The translations under genes and the position numbers were made by a program. From contig DATCLS010000079.1 of the NCBI GenBank assembly GCA_036563805.1, positions 1 through 24,376 of the forward strand: 24,376 nucleotides of DNA, given 5' to 3'. The notes beneath the pieces are model-generated. The model was not told the origin of the DNA, did not search any database, and saw nothing but the letters and a program-made list of their open reading frames with translations. Positions 7,141-14,266 of this stretch are shown piece by piece. Position 1 is the stretch's first letter. Every line of letters begins with the position of its first letter. The stretch comes from DATCLS01 sp036563805 (GTDB taxonomy: Bacteria > Actinomycetota > Acidimicrobiia > Acidimicrobiales > VFJN01).

Positions 7141-7746
7141 GTGAACGTGCGTCGCCTGTCCCGCCGCCGGGGCGGAGGCGCACCGCCAGCCGGCACCCCG
7201 TCGTGGGAGGAGGTCGCCCGCCATCACGGCGACTTCGTCTACACGGTGGCGTACCGATTGACGGGGAACCATCACGACGCACAGGACTTGGTCCAGGAGG
7301 TGCTCCTTCGGGTGCAGCGCGGTTTGGCGACCTTCCGCCCGGGCTCGATCCAGGCGTGGCTCGGGCGCATCACCACCAACGCCTTCCTCGACGACTGGCG
7401 CCGTCGCCGGCGCCGCCCCGTCGTCTCCCTCCCCGACGACCCCGACCTGGTGGTCCCGAGCGCGCCCTCGGTCGATGAGGCCATCGCCGCCCGCGCCCTG
7501 CCCGACGACGTGGCCGGCGCCCTCGCCGCGCTGCCGCCCGACTACCGGGCGACCGTCGTGCTGTGCGACGTCGTCGGCCTGCGCTACGAGGAGATCTCCG
7601 ACGAGCTGGGCGTTCCGGTCGGCACCGTCCGCAGCCGCCTCCACCGGGGGCGGGCGCTGCTGCGGGCCGCCCTGCCCGACGCCCCGCGCCGCCCCGGGCG
7701 CGACGCCGCCCGGTCCGGCACCAGACGGACGGGAGGCGGCGAATGA
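7141..7746 (+). CDS. sigE: ECF RNA polymerase sigma factor, SigE-like
   Basis: A 201-residue ECF sigma factor. Region 2 (about residues 22-87) includes VAYRLTGNHHDAQDLVQEV, the -10-binding and core-binding helices, and ITTNAFLDDWRRRRRR. A short acidic linker follows, then region 4 (about 120-175) with LPPDYRATVVLCDVVGL, YEEISDELGVPVGTVRSR and LHRGRALLR, the -35-binding helix-turn-helix. The pattern of conserved residues closely matches mycobacterial SigE, the envelope-stress sigma factor. The drawn start is GTG 7141; a second in-frame GTG at 7147 fits the predicted transcription start better and would remove two residues. There is no ribosome binding site, consistent with a leaderless transcript. 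Its stop overlaps the anti-sigma start (ATGA), so sigma and anti-sigma are made together. The promoter suggests positive autoregulation. Confidence 0.92.
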   Translation: MNVRRLSRRRGGGAPPAGTPSWEEVARHHGDFVYTVAYRLTGNHHDAQDLVQEVLLRVQRGLATFRPGSIQAWLGRITTNAFLDDWRRRRRRPVVSLPDDPDLVVPSAPSVDEAIAARALPDDVAGALAALPPDYRATVVLCDVVGLRYEEISDELGVPVGTVRSRLHRGRALLRAALPDAPRRPGRDAARSGTRRTGGGE

Positions 7747-8369
7747 ACGTCCACCAGCACCCCGGCGAGCTGCTGACCGCCTACCTCGACGGCGAGCTGA
7801 CGCCTGGCGAGGCCGGGCAGGTCGAGGCGCACGTCGACCGGTGCGACGCCTGCCGGGCCGAGCTCGACGGCTTGGCCGCCGCCCGCCGGCTCGTGCGCGA
7901 CCTGCCACCCGTGCCGGCGCCGCCGGGCTTCACCGACGGGCTCATCGCGGCCCGCCGGCGCTGGACGCGCCGCGGCGGCGGGCTGGCCCTGGCCGCGGCC
8001 GCCGTGGCCCTGTTCGCCGGCGTGGCGCTGGCCGACCCGCCAGGCGGGAGCGACCCCCGGCAGGGCGACCGGCCCCTGTCGCTGACGGGCGACACGCCCC
8101 GGCTCGAGGTGCCGTCCGGCCGGCCGCCGACGGCGGACGGCTCGACCGCGCCCACCGGGTCGCCCGCCCCGTCCGCCGGCGCCCCGACGACGGCCACGTC
8201 CGCCCCGGCTCCCGGCGCCCCCCCGGCGGAACCGAGCGCGACGACCCCGACGACGACCCCGGCCGGGCCCGGACGCGACACCGGGTCCGACGAGGCGTCG
8301 GACCCGGTCTCGGTCGGCGATCGCATCGACGAGATCGCCACCAGCCTGCTGGAGCTGATCGGAGGCTGA
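7743..8369 (+). CDS. rseA: Membrane zinc-finger anti-sigma factor, RseA-like
   Basis: A 208-residue protein with an N-terminal ZAS domain: His30-x3-Cys34-x2-Cys37 (HVDRCDAC) in the usual setting of helices that wrap around an ECF sigma factor. One membrane segment (about 78-97, LALAAAAVALFAGVALA) places the sigma-binding domain in the cytoplasm and about 110 residues outside. That outer part is Pro/Ala/Thr/Ser-rich and disordered, with a short amphipathic C-terminal helix (DRIDEIATSLLELIGG). The 4-base ATGA overlap with sigE makes it the cognate anti-sigma factor. It likely holds SigE inactive until the zinc site is oxidised or the protein is cut; the nearby HtrA is an obvious candidate protease partner but this is inference. 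Mycobacterial RseA is named by position only; its sequence differs and the membrane anchor is a difference worth noting. Confidence 0.85.
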   Translation: MNVHQHPGELLTAYLDGELTPGEAGQVEAHVDRCDACRAELDGLAAARRLVRDLPPVPAPPGFTDGLIAARRRWTRRGGGLALAAAAVALFAGVALADPPGGSDPRQGDRPLSLTGDTPRLEVPSGRPPTADGSTAPTGSPAPSAGAPTTATSAPAPGAPPAEPSATTPTTTPAGPGRDTGSDEASDPVSVGDRIDEIATSLLELIGG

Positions 8370-8372
8370 CGC

Positions 8373-8624
8373 TCAGCTCGCCCTCGCCGCCGTGAGGGCC
8401 TCCATGCGCCGACGCTTGAGGATGCGGCGACGCTCGCGCTCGGAGCATCCTCCCCAGACGCCGTGATCGATCCGGTGCTCGAGCGCGTGCTCGAGGCAGG
8501 GCTCCTTGACCGGGCAGGTGGCGCAGATCCGCCGAGCGATCTCCACGCCCACGCCATCGCTCGGGAAGAACGTGGCGGGTGCTTCGTGAGCGCAGTTACC
8601 GCGGGCCATCCACTCGGTGTCCAT
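8373..8624 (-). CDS. WhiB-family Fe-S transcription regulator (second paralogue)
   Basis: An 83-residue WhiB protein with cysteines at 11, 34, 37 and 43 (C-x22-C-x2-C-x5-C), the same spacing as the paralogue at 5756. HGVWGGCSERERRRILKRRR is the G-V-W-G-G turn and basic DNA-binding tail; an extra cysteine sits right after GVWGG. FFPSDGVGVEIARRIC differs from the WhiB2 type, so this is a different subgroup that I cannot name. The ATG at 8624 has a strong GGAGG five bases upstream. The gene runs antisense to its neighbours: its stop lies only three bases from the anti-sigma stop, and it is divergent from htrA. A SigE-type promoter sits 37 bases upstream of the ATG, so it is probably a member of the sigE regulon and may pass a redox or NO signal into the stress response. 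Confidence 0.9.
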   Translation of the reverse strand: MDTEWMARGNCAHEAPATFFPSDGVGVEIARRICATCPVKEPCLEHALEHRIDHGVWGGCSERERRRILKRRRMEALTAARAS

Positions 8625-8660
8625 GGTTCCTCCAGCGAACCTCGGGGGGGTTGCCTTAAA

Positions 8661-8687
8661 TACGGTCGAGAGCGCCGTTAGGTTCCC
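8661..8687 (-). promoter_or_regulatory. SigE-type ECF promoter before whiB paralogue (GGGAAC-N17-CGTA)
   Basis: Read on the minus strand, GGGAAC (8687-8682) is followed after exactly 17 bases by CGTA (8664-8661). Spacing and sequence match the site before sigE except for the last base. The predicted transcript start near 8654 leaves a leader of about 30 bases that contains the GGAGG ribosome binding site. Confidence 0.55.
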
Positions 8688-8810
8688 GATGTCGCGGACA
8701 TTTGTGCTCCGATGGCCATCAGCCGCGCGCTACGCACGGACCGTCGGGGCCGACCCACGCAGCGCTGTCGCGCATCCCGGACGGCCGCGCGATCGGTAAC
8801 GATGGGGATC

Positions 8811-10166
8811 GTGAACGCCGACGACCCGACGGCACCGGGCGCAACGGTGCATGCCGCAGGGCCCCCGCCCGGGTATCGCCCGCCTCCCCCGCCCCCGCCG
8901 TGGGGCGAGCGGCCCGCGGGTCCGCCCGTGGCCGGCGGTCCACCCTCGGGCCCGGCCGGTCCCGCCCGGCCCCCGGGGCCGACGGCGCCCGGCGCTCCTT
9001 CCGGCGCGCCCCGCCCCGCCGGCGCGCCCGCCGGTCCGCCGGGTCTCTACGGGCCCCAGGCCGGCGGCCGGGCCCCCGCGCCCCAGCAGCCCCGGTCCGG
9101 CTGGCGCCTGGGCGCGGCGGCGGCCGTCGGCGCGCTGGTCGGCGCCGTGGTGGCCGGCGGCACCACCGCCACGGCCCTCACGCTCGCCGACGACGACGAG
9201 GAGCCGCGGGCGGCGCTGACGACGCCGGACGGCTCGATGGACGTCCAGGCCATCCTCCAGGAGGTCGAGGAGTCGGTCGTCACGATCGAGACCAGCGGCC
9301 TCGAGCACGGCGCCCTGTTCGAGGGCGCGGGCACCGGCGTCGTGCTGTCGGAGGACGGCCTGGTGCTGACCAACGCCCACGTCCTCGAGGGCTCGGACGG
9401 CATCTCGGTCCGCATGTTCGACGGCTCGACCCACGACGCCTCGCTCGTGGGCAGCGCGGTGTCCAACGACCTGGCCGTGATCCGCATCGAGGGGGTGAGC
9501 GGGCTGCAGCCGGCGACGCTGGGCTCGTCCGACTCCCTCGACGTGGGCGAGCCGGTGATCGCCATCGGCAACGCCCTCAACCTGGGCGGCCAGCCGACCG
9601 TGACGACCGGCATCGTGTCCGCGCTCAGCCGCACGATCACGGCGTCCGACGGCACGACGCTCACCGACCTCATCCAGACCGACGCGGCCATCAACCCCGG
9701 CAACTCCGGCGGCCCGCTGGTCGACTCGAGCGGCGAGGTGGTCGGCATCAACACCGCCATCCTCGAGAACACCCAGAACATCGGGTTCTCGATCGCCATC
9801 GACTCGGTCCGGTCGATCATCGAGGACCTGCAGAGCGGCAACGGCGAGATCACCCCCGACACGCCGCTGCTCGGCGTGAGCACGATCAGCCTCGACACCG
9901 TGACCGAGAGCGTCATCGAGCAGCTCGACATCTCGGCCGACGAGGGCGCGTTCGTGGTCGAGGTCGAGCCGGGCTCGGGCGCCGACGACGCCGGCCTCCG
10001 CCAGGGCGACGTCATCCTCGAGGTCGACGGCGAGCCCATCACGTCCTCCGAGGACCTGGGCGAGGTCGTGCGGTCGTCGGAGGTCGGCCAGGAGCTCGAG
10101 ATCACGATCGAGCGCGACGGCGAGCAGCGGACCGTGACCGCCGAGCTGGGCCGCCGCGGCGGGTAG
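8811..10166 (+). CDS. htrA: Membrane-anchored HtrA/DegP-type serine protease with PDZ domain
   Basis: A 451-residue S1C protease. The N-terminus (about 1-97) is a Pro/Gly-rich cytoplasmic segment, followed by one membrane helix (about 98-125). The trypsin-like domain follows with a complete triad: His190 in LTNAHVLEG, Asp220 in SNDLAVIRI and Ser299 in NPGNSGGPL. One PDZ domain (about 350-440; DAGLRQGDVILEVDGEPI) closes the protein. Such enzymes cut or refold damaged proteins outside the membrane. GTG 8811 is preferred over ATG 8802 because GGTAACGATGGGG upstream looks like a -10 region overlapping that ATG; an even earlier ATG at 8712 is unlikely. The gene lies beside sigE and the anti-sigma gene, as in the mycobacterial sigE-rseA-htrA cluster, pointing to envelope stress. 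It is divergent from the whiB paralogue. Confidence 0.9.
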   Translation: MNADDPTAPGATVHAAGPPPGYRPPPPPPPWGERPAGPPVAGGPPSGPAGPARPPGPTAPGAPSGAPRPAGAPAGPPGLYGPQAGGRAPAPQQPRSGWRLGAAAAVGALVGAVVAGGTTATALTLADDDEEPRAALTTPDGSMDVQAILQEVEESVVTIETSGLEHGALFEGAGTGVVLSEDGLVLTNAHVLEGSDGISVRMFDGSTHDASLVGSAVSNDLAVIRIEGVSGLQPATLGSSDSLDVGEPVIAIGNALNLGGQPTVTTGIVSALSRTITASDGTTLTDLIQTDAAINPGNSGGPLVDSSGEVVGINTAILENTQNIGFSIAIDSVRSIIEDLQSGNGEITPDTPLLGVSTISLDTVTESVIEQLDISADEGAFVVEVEPGSGADDAGLRQGDVILEVDGEPITSSEDLGEVVRSSEVGQELEITIERDGEQRTVTAELGRRGG

Positions 10167-10169
10167 GCT
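10164..10169 (+). promoter_or_regulatory. Candidate -10 (TAGGCT) for the 91-residue gene
   Basis: TAGGCT ends eight bases before the ATG at 10178 and overlaps the htrA stop codon (TAG). With no ribosome binding site present, a leaderless transcript starting at the ATG is plausible. Confidence 0.35.
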
Positions 10170-10177
10170 CGTCCGCC

Positions 10178-10453
10178 ATGTCCGACACCCAGAGCGAGGT
10201 CGAGCCGCCCCGCGCCCACGCCCGCATCGTGTACCTCGGGCCGGTGGCGCCGCACTGGGAGGTCCAGTCCGACTTCGGCGACCGCCAGGTGATCGAGGAC
10301 TTCCGCGCCCGGGTGGCGGCGCGGCTGGTGCTGCTGCCGCCGCACGACCCCCAGTTCCGCCGCAACCGCGAGCGCGTGGTCCGCGACGCCGAGCGCGAGA
10401 ACATCCTGCTGGAGTGGGACCTGGGCTACGACGAGGACGAGAACGCGTCCTGA
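10178..10453 (+). CDS. Small soluble acidic protein of unknown function
   Basis: A 91-residue protein that I do not recognise. It has no signal peptide, membrane segment or cysteine. After a polar N-terminus comes a likely beta strand (ARIVYLGPVAPHWEV), then alternating helical segments rich in Arg and acidic residues (QVIEDFRARVAARLVLLPP; FRRNRERVVRDAERENILLEW) and a very acidic end (DLGYDEDENAS). Third-position GC bias and the regular amino acid mix support a real gene. It begins 11 bases after htrA with no Shine-Dalgarno sequence but a TAGGCT hexamer upstream, so it may have its own leaderless promoter. About 100 bases follow before ppk1. It could belong to the stress module or to the phosphate block; nothing in it decides this. 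Confidence 0.7.
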   Translation: MSDTQSEVEPPRAHARIVYLGPVAPHWEVQSDFGDRQVIEDFRARVAARLVLLPPHDPQFRRNRERVVRDAERENILLEWDLGYDEDENAS

Positions 10454-10487
10454 GCCGTCCGTAACGGATCCGCCCGGGTGCGGCGCC

Positions 10488-10509
10488 GTTCACCGAACCG
10501 TCACGTTCC
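10488..10509 (+). promoter_or_regulatory. PHO-box-like direct repeat upstream of ppk1
   Basis: Two adjacent 11-base units, GTTCACCGAAC and CGTCACGTTCC, share the TCAC core at 11-base spacing. The first unit has the full GTTCACC of the Streptomyces PHO box. The second is degenerate. The pair starts 60 bases before the candidate -10, which is also the distance of the first unit of the pstS array from its -10. RegX3 is the expected binder. Confidence 0.5.
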
Positions 10510-10547
10510 GGCCCCCGCCCGGCCGGCTGCCGGCCGCGGCCCGTCAG

Positions 10548-10553
10548 TACCCT
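10548..10553 (+). promoter_or_regulatory. Candidate -10 (TACCCT) for leaderless ppk1
   Basis: TACCCT ends six bases before the ppk1 ATG, with no Shine-Dalgarno sequence between. The same hexamer stands before the MFS gene at 22991. Confidence 0.4.
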
Positions 10554-10559
10554 GACGCC

Positions 10560-12671
10560 ATGGTCGCGCCGGAGACCCCCGCGCCCCCCGAGGGCGTCGC
10601 GGCCGCCGACGCGGCGGTGCCCCGCTACCGCAACCGCGAGCTGTCGTGGCTCGACTTCAACGAGCGGGTCCTGGCGCTGGCCGAGGACGAGCGCGTGCCG
10701 CTGCTGGAGCGGGCCAAGTTCCTGGCCATCTTCGCCCAGAACCTCGACGAGTTCTTCCAGGTGCGGGTGGCCGGCCTCAAGGACCAGGTGGCCGCCGGGG
10801 CCACCACGACCAGTCCCGACGGGCGCACGCCCACCGCCCAGCTCCTCGACATCCGCGACCGGCTCGACGAGCTGGTGCCCCGCCTGCAGCGCACGTTCCT
10901 CGACCAGGTGGGGCCGGCGCTGGCCGACGCCGGCATCCGGCTGTCGTCGTGGTCCGACCTCGACGAGGACGACGAGAAGTTCCTGGTCGAGACGTTCGAG
11001 GAGCGCATCTTCCCGGTCCTGACGCCGCTGGCCGTCGACCCCGGGCACCCGTTCCCCTACATCTCCAACCTGTCGCTGAACCTGGCCGTCGTCGTGCGCG
11101 ACCCCGACCTCGACGAGCGCCGGTTCGCCCGGGTCAAGGTGCCCGACCTGCTGCCCCGGTTCGTCGTGCTGCCCGACGGCGAGCGGTTCGTGCCGCTCGA
11201 GCAGGTCATCGCCGCCCACCTGGGGCAGCTCTTCCCGGGGATGGTCGTCGAACAGCACCACGCCTTCCGCGTCACCCGCACCGCCGACCTGACGCTCGAG
11301 GAGGAAGAGGCCGAGGATTTGCTGGCCGCGGTCGAGATCGAGCTGCGGCGGCGGCGGTTCGGCCGGGCGGTGCGCCTCGAGATCGAGGCCGGCATGACCG
11401 ACGAGGTGCGCGACCTGCTCCAGCGCGAGCTCGACCTCGCCGACGAGGACGTCTACGTCAACGAGGCGCCGCTCGACCTCGGCGGGCTGTGGGCCGTCCA
11501 CGCCCTCGACCGGCCCGAGCTCAAGGACCCGCCCTACCAGCGGGTCACGCCGCCCCGGCTGGCGGCGGAGGGCGACGAGCGGGCCGACGTGTTCGGCGCC
11601 ATCCGCCGCGGCGACCTGCTCGTCCACCACCCCTACGAGAGCTTCCGGACCTCGATCGAGGAGTTCGTGCGCCAGGCGTCGGGCGACCCCGACGTGCTCG
11701 CCATCAAGATGACGCTGTACCGCACGTCCGGCGACAGCCCGATCGTCAAGTGGCTGATCCGGGCGGCCGAGCGGGGCAAGCAGGTGGCGGTCATCGTCGA
11801 GCTCAAGGCCCGCTTCGACGAGAGCGCCAACATCGAATGGGCCCGCGCCCTCGAGACCGCGGGCGTGCACGTCACCTACGGGCTCATCGGGCTCAAGGTC
11901 CACTCGAAGTGCCTGCTCATCGTGCGCGACGAGGCCGACGGCCTGCGCCGCTACTGCCACGTCGGCACCGGGAACTACAACTCCCGCACGGCCAGGGTGT
12001 ACGAGGACCTCGGCCTGCTCACCTGCGACCCGGTCATCGGCGACGACCTCACCCAGCTGTTCAACGAGCTGACCGGCTACGGGCGCAACGTCACCTACCA
12101 GCGGCTGCTCGTCGCCCCCCACGCGCTGCGGCCGGCGCTGATCGAGCTGGTCCGCAACGAGGCGTCCTACGGGCCGGGGCGGGGCCGCATCACGCTCAAG
12201 ATGAACAGCCTGGTCGACGCCGAGCTCATCGACGAGCTGTACGCGGCGTCGCAGGCCGGCGTCGAGATCGACCTGATCGTGCGAGGGATCTGCTGCCTGA
12301 CGCCGGGCGTGCCCGGCCTGTCCGAGAACATCCGGGTGCGGTCGATCGTGGGGCGCTACCTCGAGCACTCGCGCATCTACCGGTTCGCCAACGGCGACGG
12401 CGAGGGCCAGCCCCGCTACCTCATCGGCTCAGCCGACTGGATGCCCCGCAACCTCGACCGGCGCATCGAGGTGCTGGTGCCCGTGCAGGACCCCGAGCTC
12501 CAGGCCCGGCTCAACGAGATCCTCGACATCGCGCTGGCCGACGACGTGCTGGCCTGGACGCTGGGGCCCGACGGGCGCTGGACCCGGGCCCCGGCCGGCG
12601 GGACCGTCGACACCCACGTGCGGCTCCAGGAGCTGACGACCGAGCGGGCCCAGCGGCCGCCGGCCAGCTAA
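10560..12671 (+). CDS. ppk1: Polyphosphate kinase 1
   Basis: A 703-residue protein of normal PPK1 length, which reversibly builds inorganic polyphosphate from ATP. The N-terminal helical domain has the signatures NRELSWLDFNERVL and FAQNLDEFFQVRVAGL. The middle carries HHPYESF. The two phospholipase-D-like C-terminal domains hold the catalytic histidines: His467 in CHVGTGNYNSRTARVYEDLGLLT, matching the autophosphorylated histidine of the E. coli enzyme, and His603 in LEHSRIYRF, matching the second conserved histidine. DWMPRNLDRRIEVLVPV near the end is also typical. ATG 10560 begins just before the family's conserved N-terminus. A PHO-box-like repeat and TACCCT hexamer upstream suggest phosphate-starvation control and leaderless transcription. 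Mycobacteria also carry a MutT gene beside ppk1, as here after rmuC. Confidence 0.96.
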   Translation: MVAPETPAPPEGVAAADAAVPRYRNRELSWLDFNERVLALAEDERVPLLERAKFLAIFAQNLDEFFQVRVAGLKDQVAAGATTTSPDGRTPTAQLLDIRDRLDELVPRLQRTFLDQVGPALADAGIRLSSWSDLDEDDEKFLVETFEERIFPVLTPLAVDPGHPFPYISNLSLNLAVVVRDPDLDERRFARVKVPDLLPRFVVLPDGERFVPLEQVIAAHLGQLFPGMVVEQHHAFRVTRTADLTLEEEEAEDLLAAVEIELRRRRFGRAVRLEIEAGMTDEVRDLLQRELDLADEDVYVNEAPLDLGGLWAVHALDRPELKDPPYQRVTPPRLAAEGDERADVFGAIRRGDLLVHHPYESFRTSIEEFVRQASGDPDVLAIKMTLYRTSGDSPIVKWLIRAAERGKQVAVIVELKARFDESANIEWARALETAGVHVTYGLIGLKVHSKCLLIVRDEADGLRRYCHVGTGNYNSRTARVYEDLGLLTCDPVIGDDLTQLFNELTGYGRNVTYQRLLVAPHALRPALIELVRNEASYGPGRGRITLKMNSLVDAELIDELYAASQAGVEIDLIVRGICCLTPGVPGLSENIRVRSIVGRYLEHSRIYRFANGDGEGQPRYLIGSADWMPRNLDRRIEVLVPVQDPELQARLNEILDIALADDVLAWTLGPDGRWTRAPAGGTVDTHVRLQELTTERAQRPPAS

Positions 12672-12764
12672 GCCCGGTCGACGGCCGGACCGGGCGCCGG
12701 GCCGGGGAGCCGCCCGGGCGGGTCGCTGCCCGGCGGGCCCGGTCGGCGGTGTCGCCGGGCCGGG
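12672..12764 (+). terminator. Tandem hairpins after ppk1
   Basis: Immediately after the stop codon, GCCCGGTC (12672-12679) pairs perfectly with GACCGGGC (12688-12695) around an 8-base loop. A second stem at 12738-12764 joins CCCGG-t-CGGCG to CGCCG-gg-CCGGG around a GTGT loop. Together they likely end the ppk1 transcript. There is no T-tract. The rest of the 170-base gap before rmuC shows only the candidate -10. Confidence 0.55.
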
Positions 12765-12827
12765 TGCCGCCCGGGGCGGACTGCCAGGAAACGCCCCGGG
12801 GTCCCCCTGATTGTCACAGGGCGCTCC

Positions 12828-12833
12828 TAAGGT
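12828..12833 (+). promoter_or_regulatory. Candidate -10 (TAAGGT) for leaderless rmuC
   Basis: TAAGGT ends eight bases before the rmuC ATG and no ribosome binding site intervenes. TTGTCA at 12811-12816 is too close to serve as a normal -35. Confidence 0.4.
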
Positions 12834-12841
12834 CGCGGCCC

Positions 12842-14170
12842 ATGGACGTACTCCTGTTCGTCACCGTCGCCGTCGCCGCCGCGGTGTTCGTCGGCCTGGC
12901 GGTCGGCTTCGCCGTGGCCCGCGCCGTGACGCGGTCGATGGCGGCGACGACCACGGGGCAGCTGCGCCAGCAGGCGGCGGCCGAGCGCGAGGCGCTGGTC
13001 CGCTCGGCGGTCGACACGGTGGTGGCGGTGGCGGGCGAGCGGCTCGGCGCCCAAGCCGACGCCGGGTCCCGCGAGCTGCGCACCCGGCAGGAGCACTTCG
13101 ACCGCCGGGTGAGCGAGGTGCGGGGCGAGCTGGCGCACCTGGCCGAGCTCGTGGCCGGCCTGCAACGCGAGCGGGCCGAGCAGCAGGGCCGGGTCGAGAC
13201 CCGGCTGGCCGAGGTGGCCGCGGTCGGCGCCCGCCTGGCCGACACGACGCAGTCGCTGCGCGAGGCGCTGGCCAACCCCCGCGCCCGGGGCCAGTGGGGC
13301 GAGCGCATGGCCGACGACGTGCTGCGGGCCGCCGGCCTGGTCGAGGGCATCAACTACCGCAAGCAGTCGGCCACCGGGGCGGGCACGGTGCCCGACTTCA
13401 CGTTCCTGCTGCCCGGCGGCCGCGTCCTGCACATGGACGTGAAGTTCCCCATCGACAACTACCTGCGCTACCTCGAGGCCGAGACCGACGACGACCGCGA
13501 GCGGTACCGCATCGCCTTCGTGCGCGACGTGCGGGCCCGGGTGCGCGAGCTGTCGGGCCGGGTGTACATCGACCCCGACGAGACGCTCGACGAGGTCCTG
13601 CTGTTCATCCCCAACGAGGCCGTCTACGCCTTCGTGCACACCCACGACCGCGACCTGATCGACGTGGCGCTGCGGCAGAAGGTCGTGCTGTGCTCGCCGT
13701 GCACGTTGTTCTCGGTGCTGGCCGTGATCCGCCAGGCGGTCGAGCAGACGCACCTCCAGCGCCGGTCCGACGAGATCCTCCACTGCCTGGCCTCGTTCGA
13801 GCAGCAGTGGGCCAAGTTCACCGAGGCGCTCGACAAGGTGGGTCGGGGCCTCGACACGGTCCGCCGGGGGTGGGACGACCTGACCGGCCCCCGGCGCCGC
13901 CAGCTCGAGCGCCAGCTCGACCAGGTGGCCGAGCTGCGGGCCCGCCGGGCGGCCGCCAGCCTCGACCCCGCCGGCTCCGGCGAGGCGCTCCTCGACGCCG
14001 GGCCCGACGGCCGGTCCGGCACGGCCGGCGTCGGCGACGGGGCGCTCGCCGCCGGCGCGAACGGGCACGGCGGGGGCGCGGCGGGCGAACCGGAGGCGAA
14101 CGGCCACGGCGGGGGAGCGGCGGGCGAGCTATGGGCCGTCCCGAGCGACGCCCGGGCCGCCGCCGGCTGA
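12842..14170 (+). CDS. rmuC: RmuC-family DNA recombination protein
   Basis: A 442-residue RmuC-type protein; RmuC limits recombination at inverted repeats in E. coli and contains a nuclease-like core. Residues about 3-28 form a membrane anchor (LLFVTVAVAAAVFVGLAVGFAVA). A long coiled coil follows (about 40-140), then the RmuC core: RGQWGERMADDVLRAAGL, GTVPDFTFLLPGGRVLHMDVKFPIDNYLRY and IPNEAVYAFVH, then VVLCSPCTLFSVLAVIRQA. The conserved acidic and Lys residues of the PDF...DVKFP segment are present. A second coiled-coil region lies near 350-375. The last 70 residues are Gly/Ala-rich and hold a 13-residue repeat. ATG 12842 starts right at the membrane helix. Position between ppk1 and the NUDIX gene has no obvious functional meaning. 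Confidence 0.92.
   Translation: MDVLLFVTVAVAAAVFVGLAVGFAVARAVTRSMAATTTGQLRQQAAAEREALVRSAVDTVVAVAGERLGAQADAGSRELRTRQEHFDRRVSEVRGELAHLAELVAGLQRERAEQQGRVETRLAEVAAVGARLADTTQSLREALANPRARGQWGERMADDVLRAAGLVEGINYRKQSATGAGTVPDFTFLLPGGRVLHMDVKFPIDNYLRYLEAETDDDRERYRIAFVRDVRARVRELSGRVYIDPDETLDEVLLFIPNEAVYAFVHTHDRDLIDVALRQKVVLCSPCTLFSVLAVIRQAVEQTHLQRRSDEILHCLASFEQQWAKFTEALDKVGRGLDTVRRGWDDLTGPRRRQLERQLDQVAELRARRAAASLDPAGSGEALLDAGPDGRSGTAGVGDGALAAGANGHGGGAAGEPEANGHGGGAAGELWAVPSDARAAAG
14057..14134 (+). repeat. Two-copy 39-bp repeat in the rmuC C-terminal tail
   Basis: Two adjacent 39-base units (14057-14095 and 14096-14134) encode ANGHGGGAAGEPE and ANGHGGGAAGELW. They differ at a few third positions and in the last two codons, as expected for an in-frame tandem duplication in a disordered tail. 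Confidence 0.8.
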
Positions 14171-14173
14171 GCC

Positions 14174-14194
14174 CGGCCGCCGAGCGGGCGGCCG
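14174..14194 (+). terminator. Hairpin after rmuC
   Basis: CGGCCGCC (14174-14181) pairs perfectly with GGCGGCCG (14187-14194) around a 5-base loop, starting four bases after the rmuC stop codon. There is no T-tract. A second perfect 7-bp hairpin (CCCGGGG with CCCCGGG, 14230-14248) stands just before the next candidate promoter. Confidence 0.55.
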
Positions 14195-14254
14195 CCCCGG
14201 GGTCGGGGCGCGGGCACGGGCGGGAGCGACCCGGGGCCGGGCCCCGGGCGTCGG

Positions 14255-14260
14255 TACGAT
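14255..14260 (+). promoter_or_regulatory. Candidate -10 (TACGAT) upstream of NUDIX gene
   Basis: TACGAT lies in GGTACGATGGGGGCGTG, six bases before a GTG at 14267. The string closely resembles GGTAACGATGGGGATCGTG before htrA, suggesting a shared promoter form in this genome. It probably drives the NUDIX gene, with or without translation of the short frame that begins at the GTG. Confidence 0.4.
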
Positions 14261-14266
14261 GGGGGC

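Noticed and set aside
8370..8372. Terminator between the anti-sigma gene and the convergent whiB
   Set aside because: The stop codons are three bases apart and no hairpin spans them, so transcripts probably run into each other's gene.
8730..12368. A minus-strand open frame of about 1200 codons antisense to htrA and ppk1
   Set aside because: It is antisense to two well-supported genes; its product is a His/Asp/Arg/Gly/Val-rich string without motifs. Long antisense frames are expected in very GC-rich coding DNA.
10646..12841. Open frame running through ppk1 into rmuC as one 1174-codon protein
   Set aside because: The first 732 codons are an out-of-frame reading of ppk1; rmuC begins at ATG 12842 at its membrane helix.
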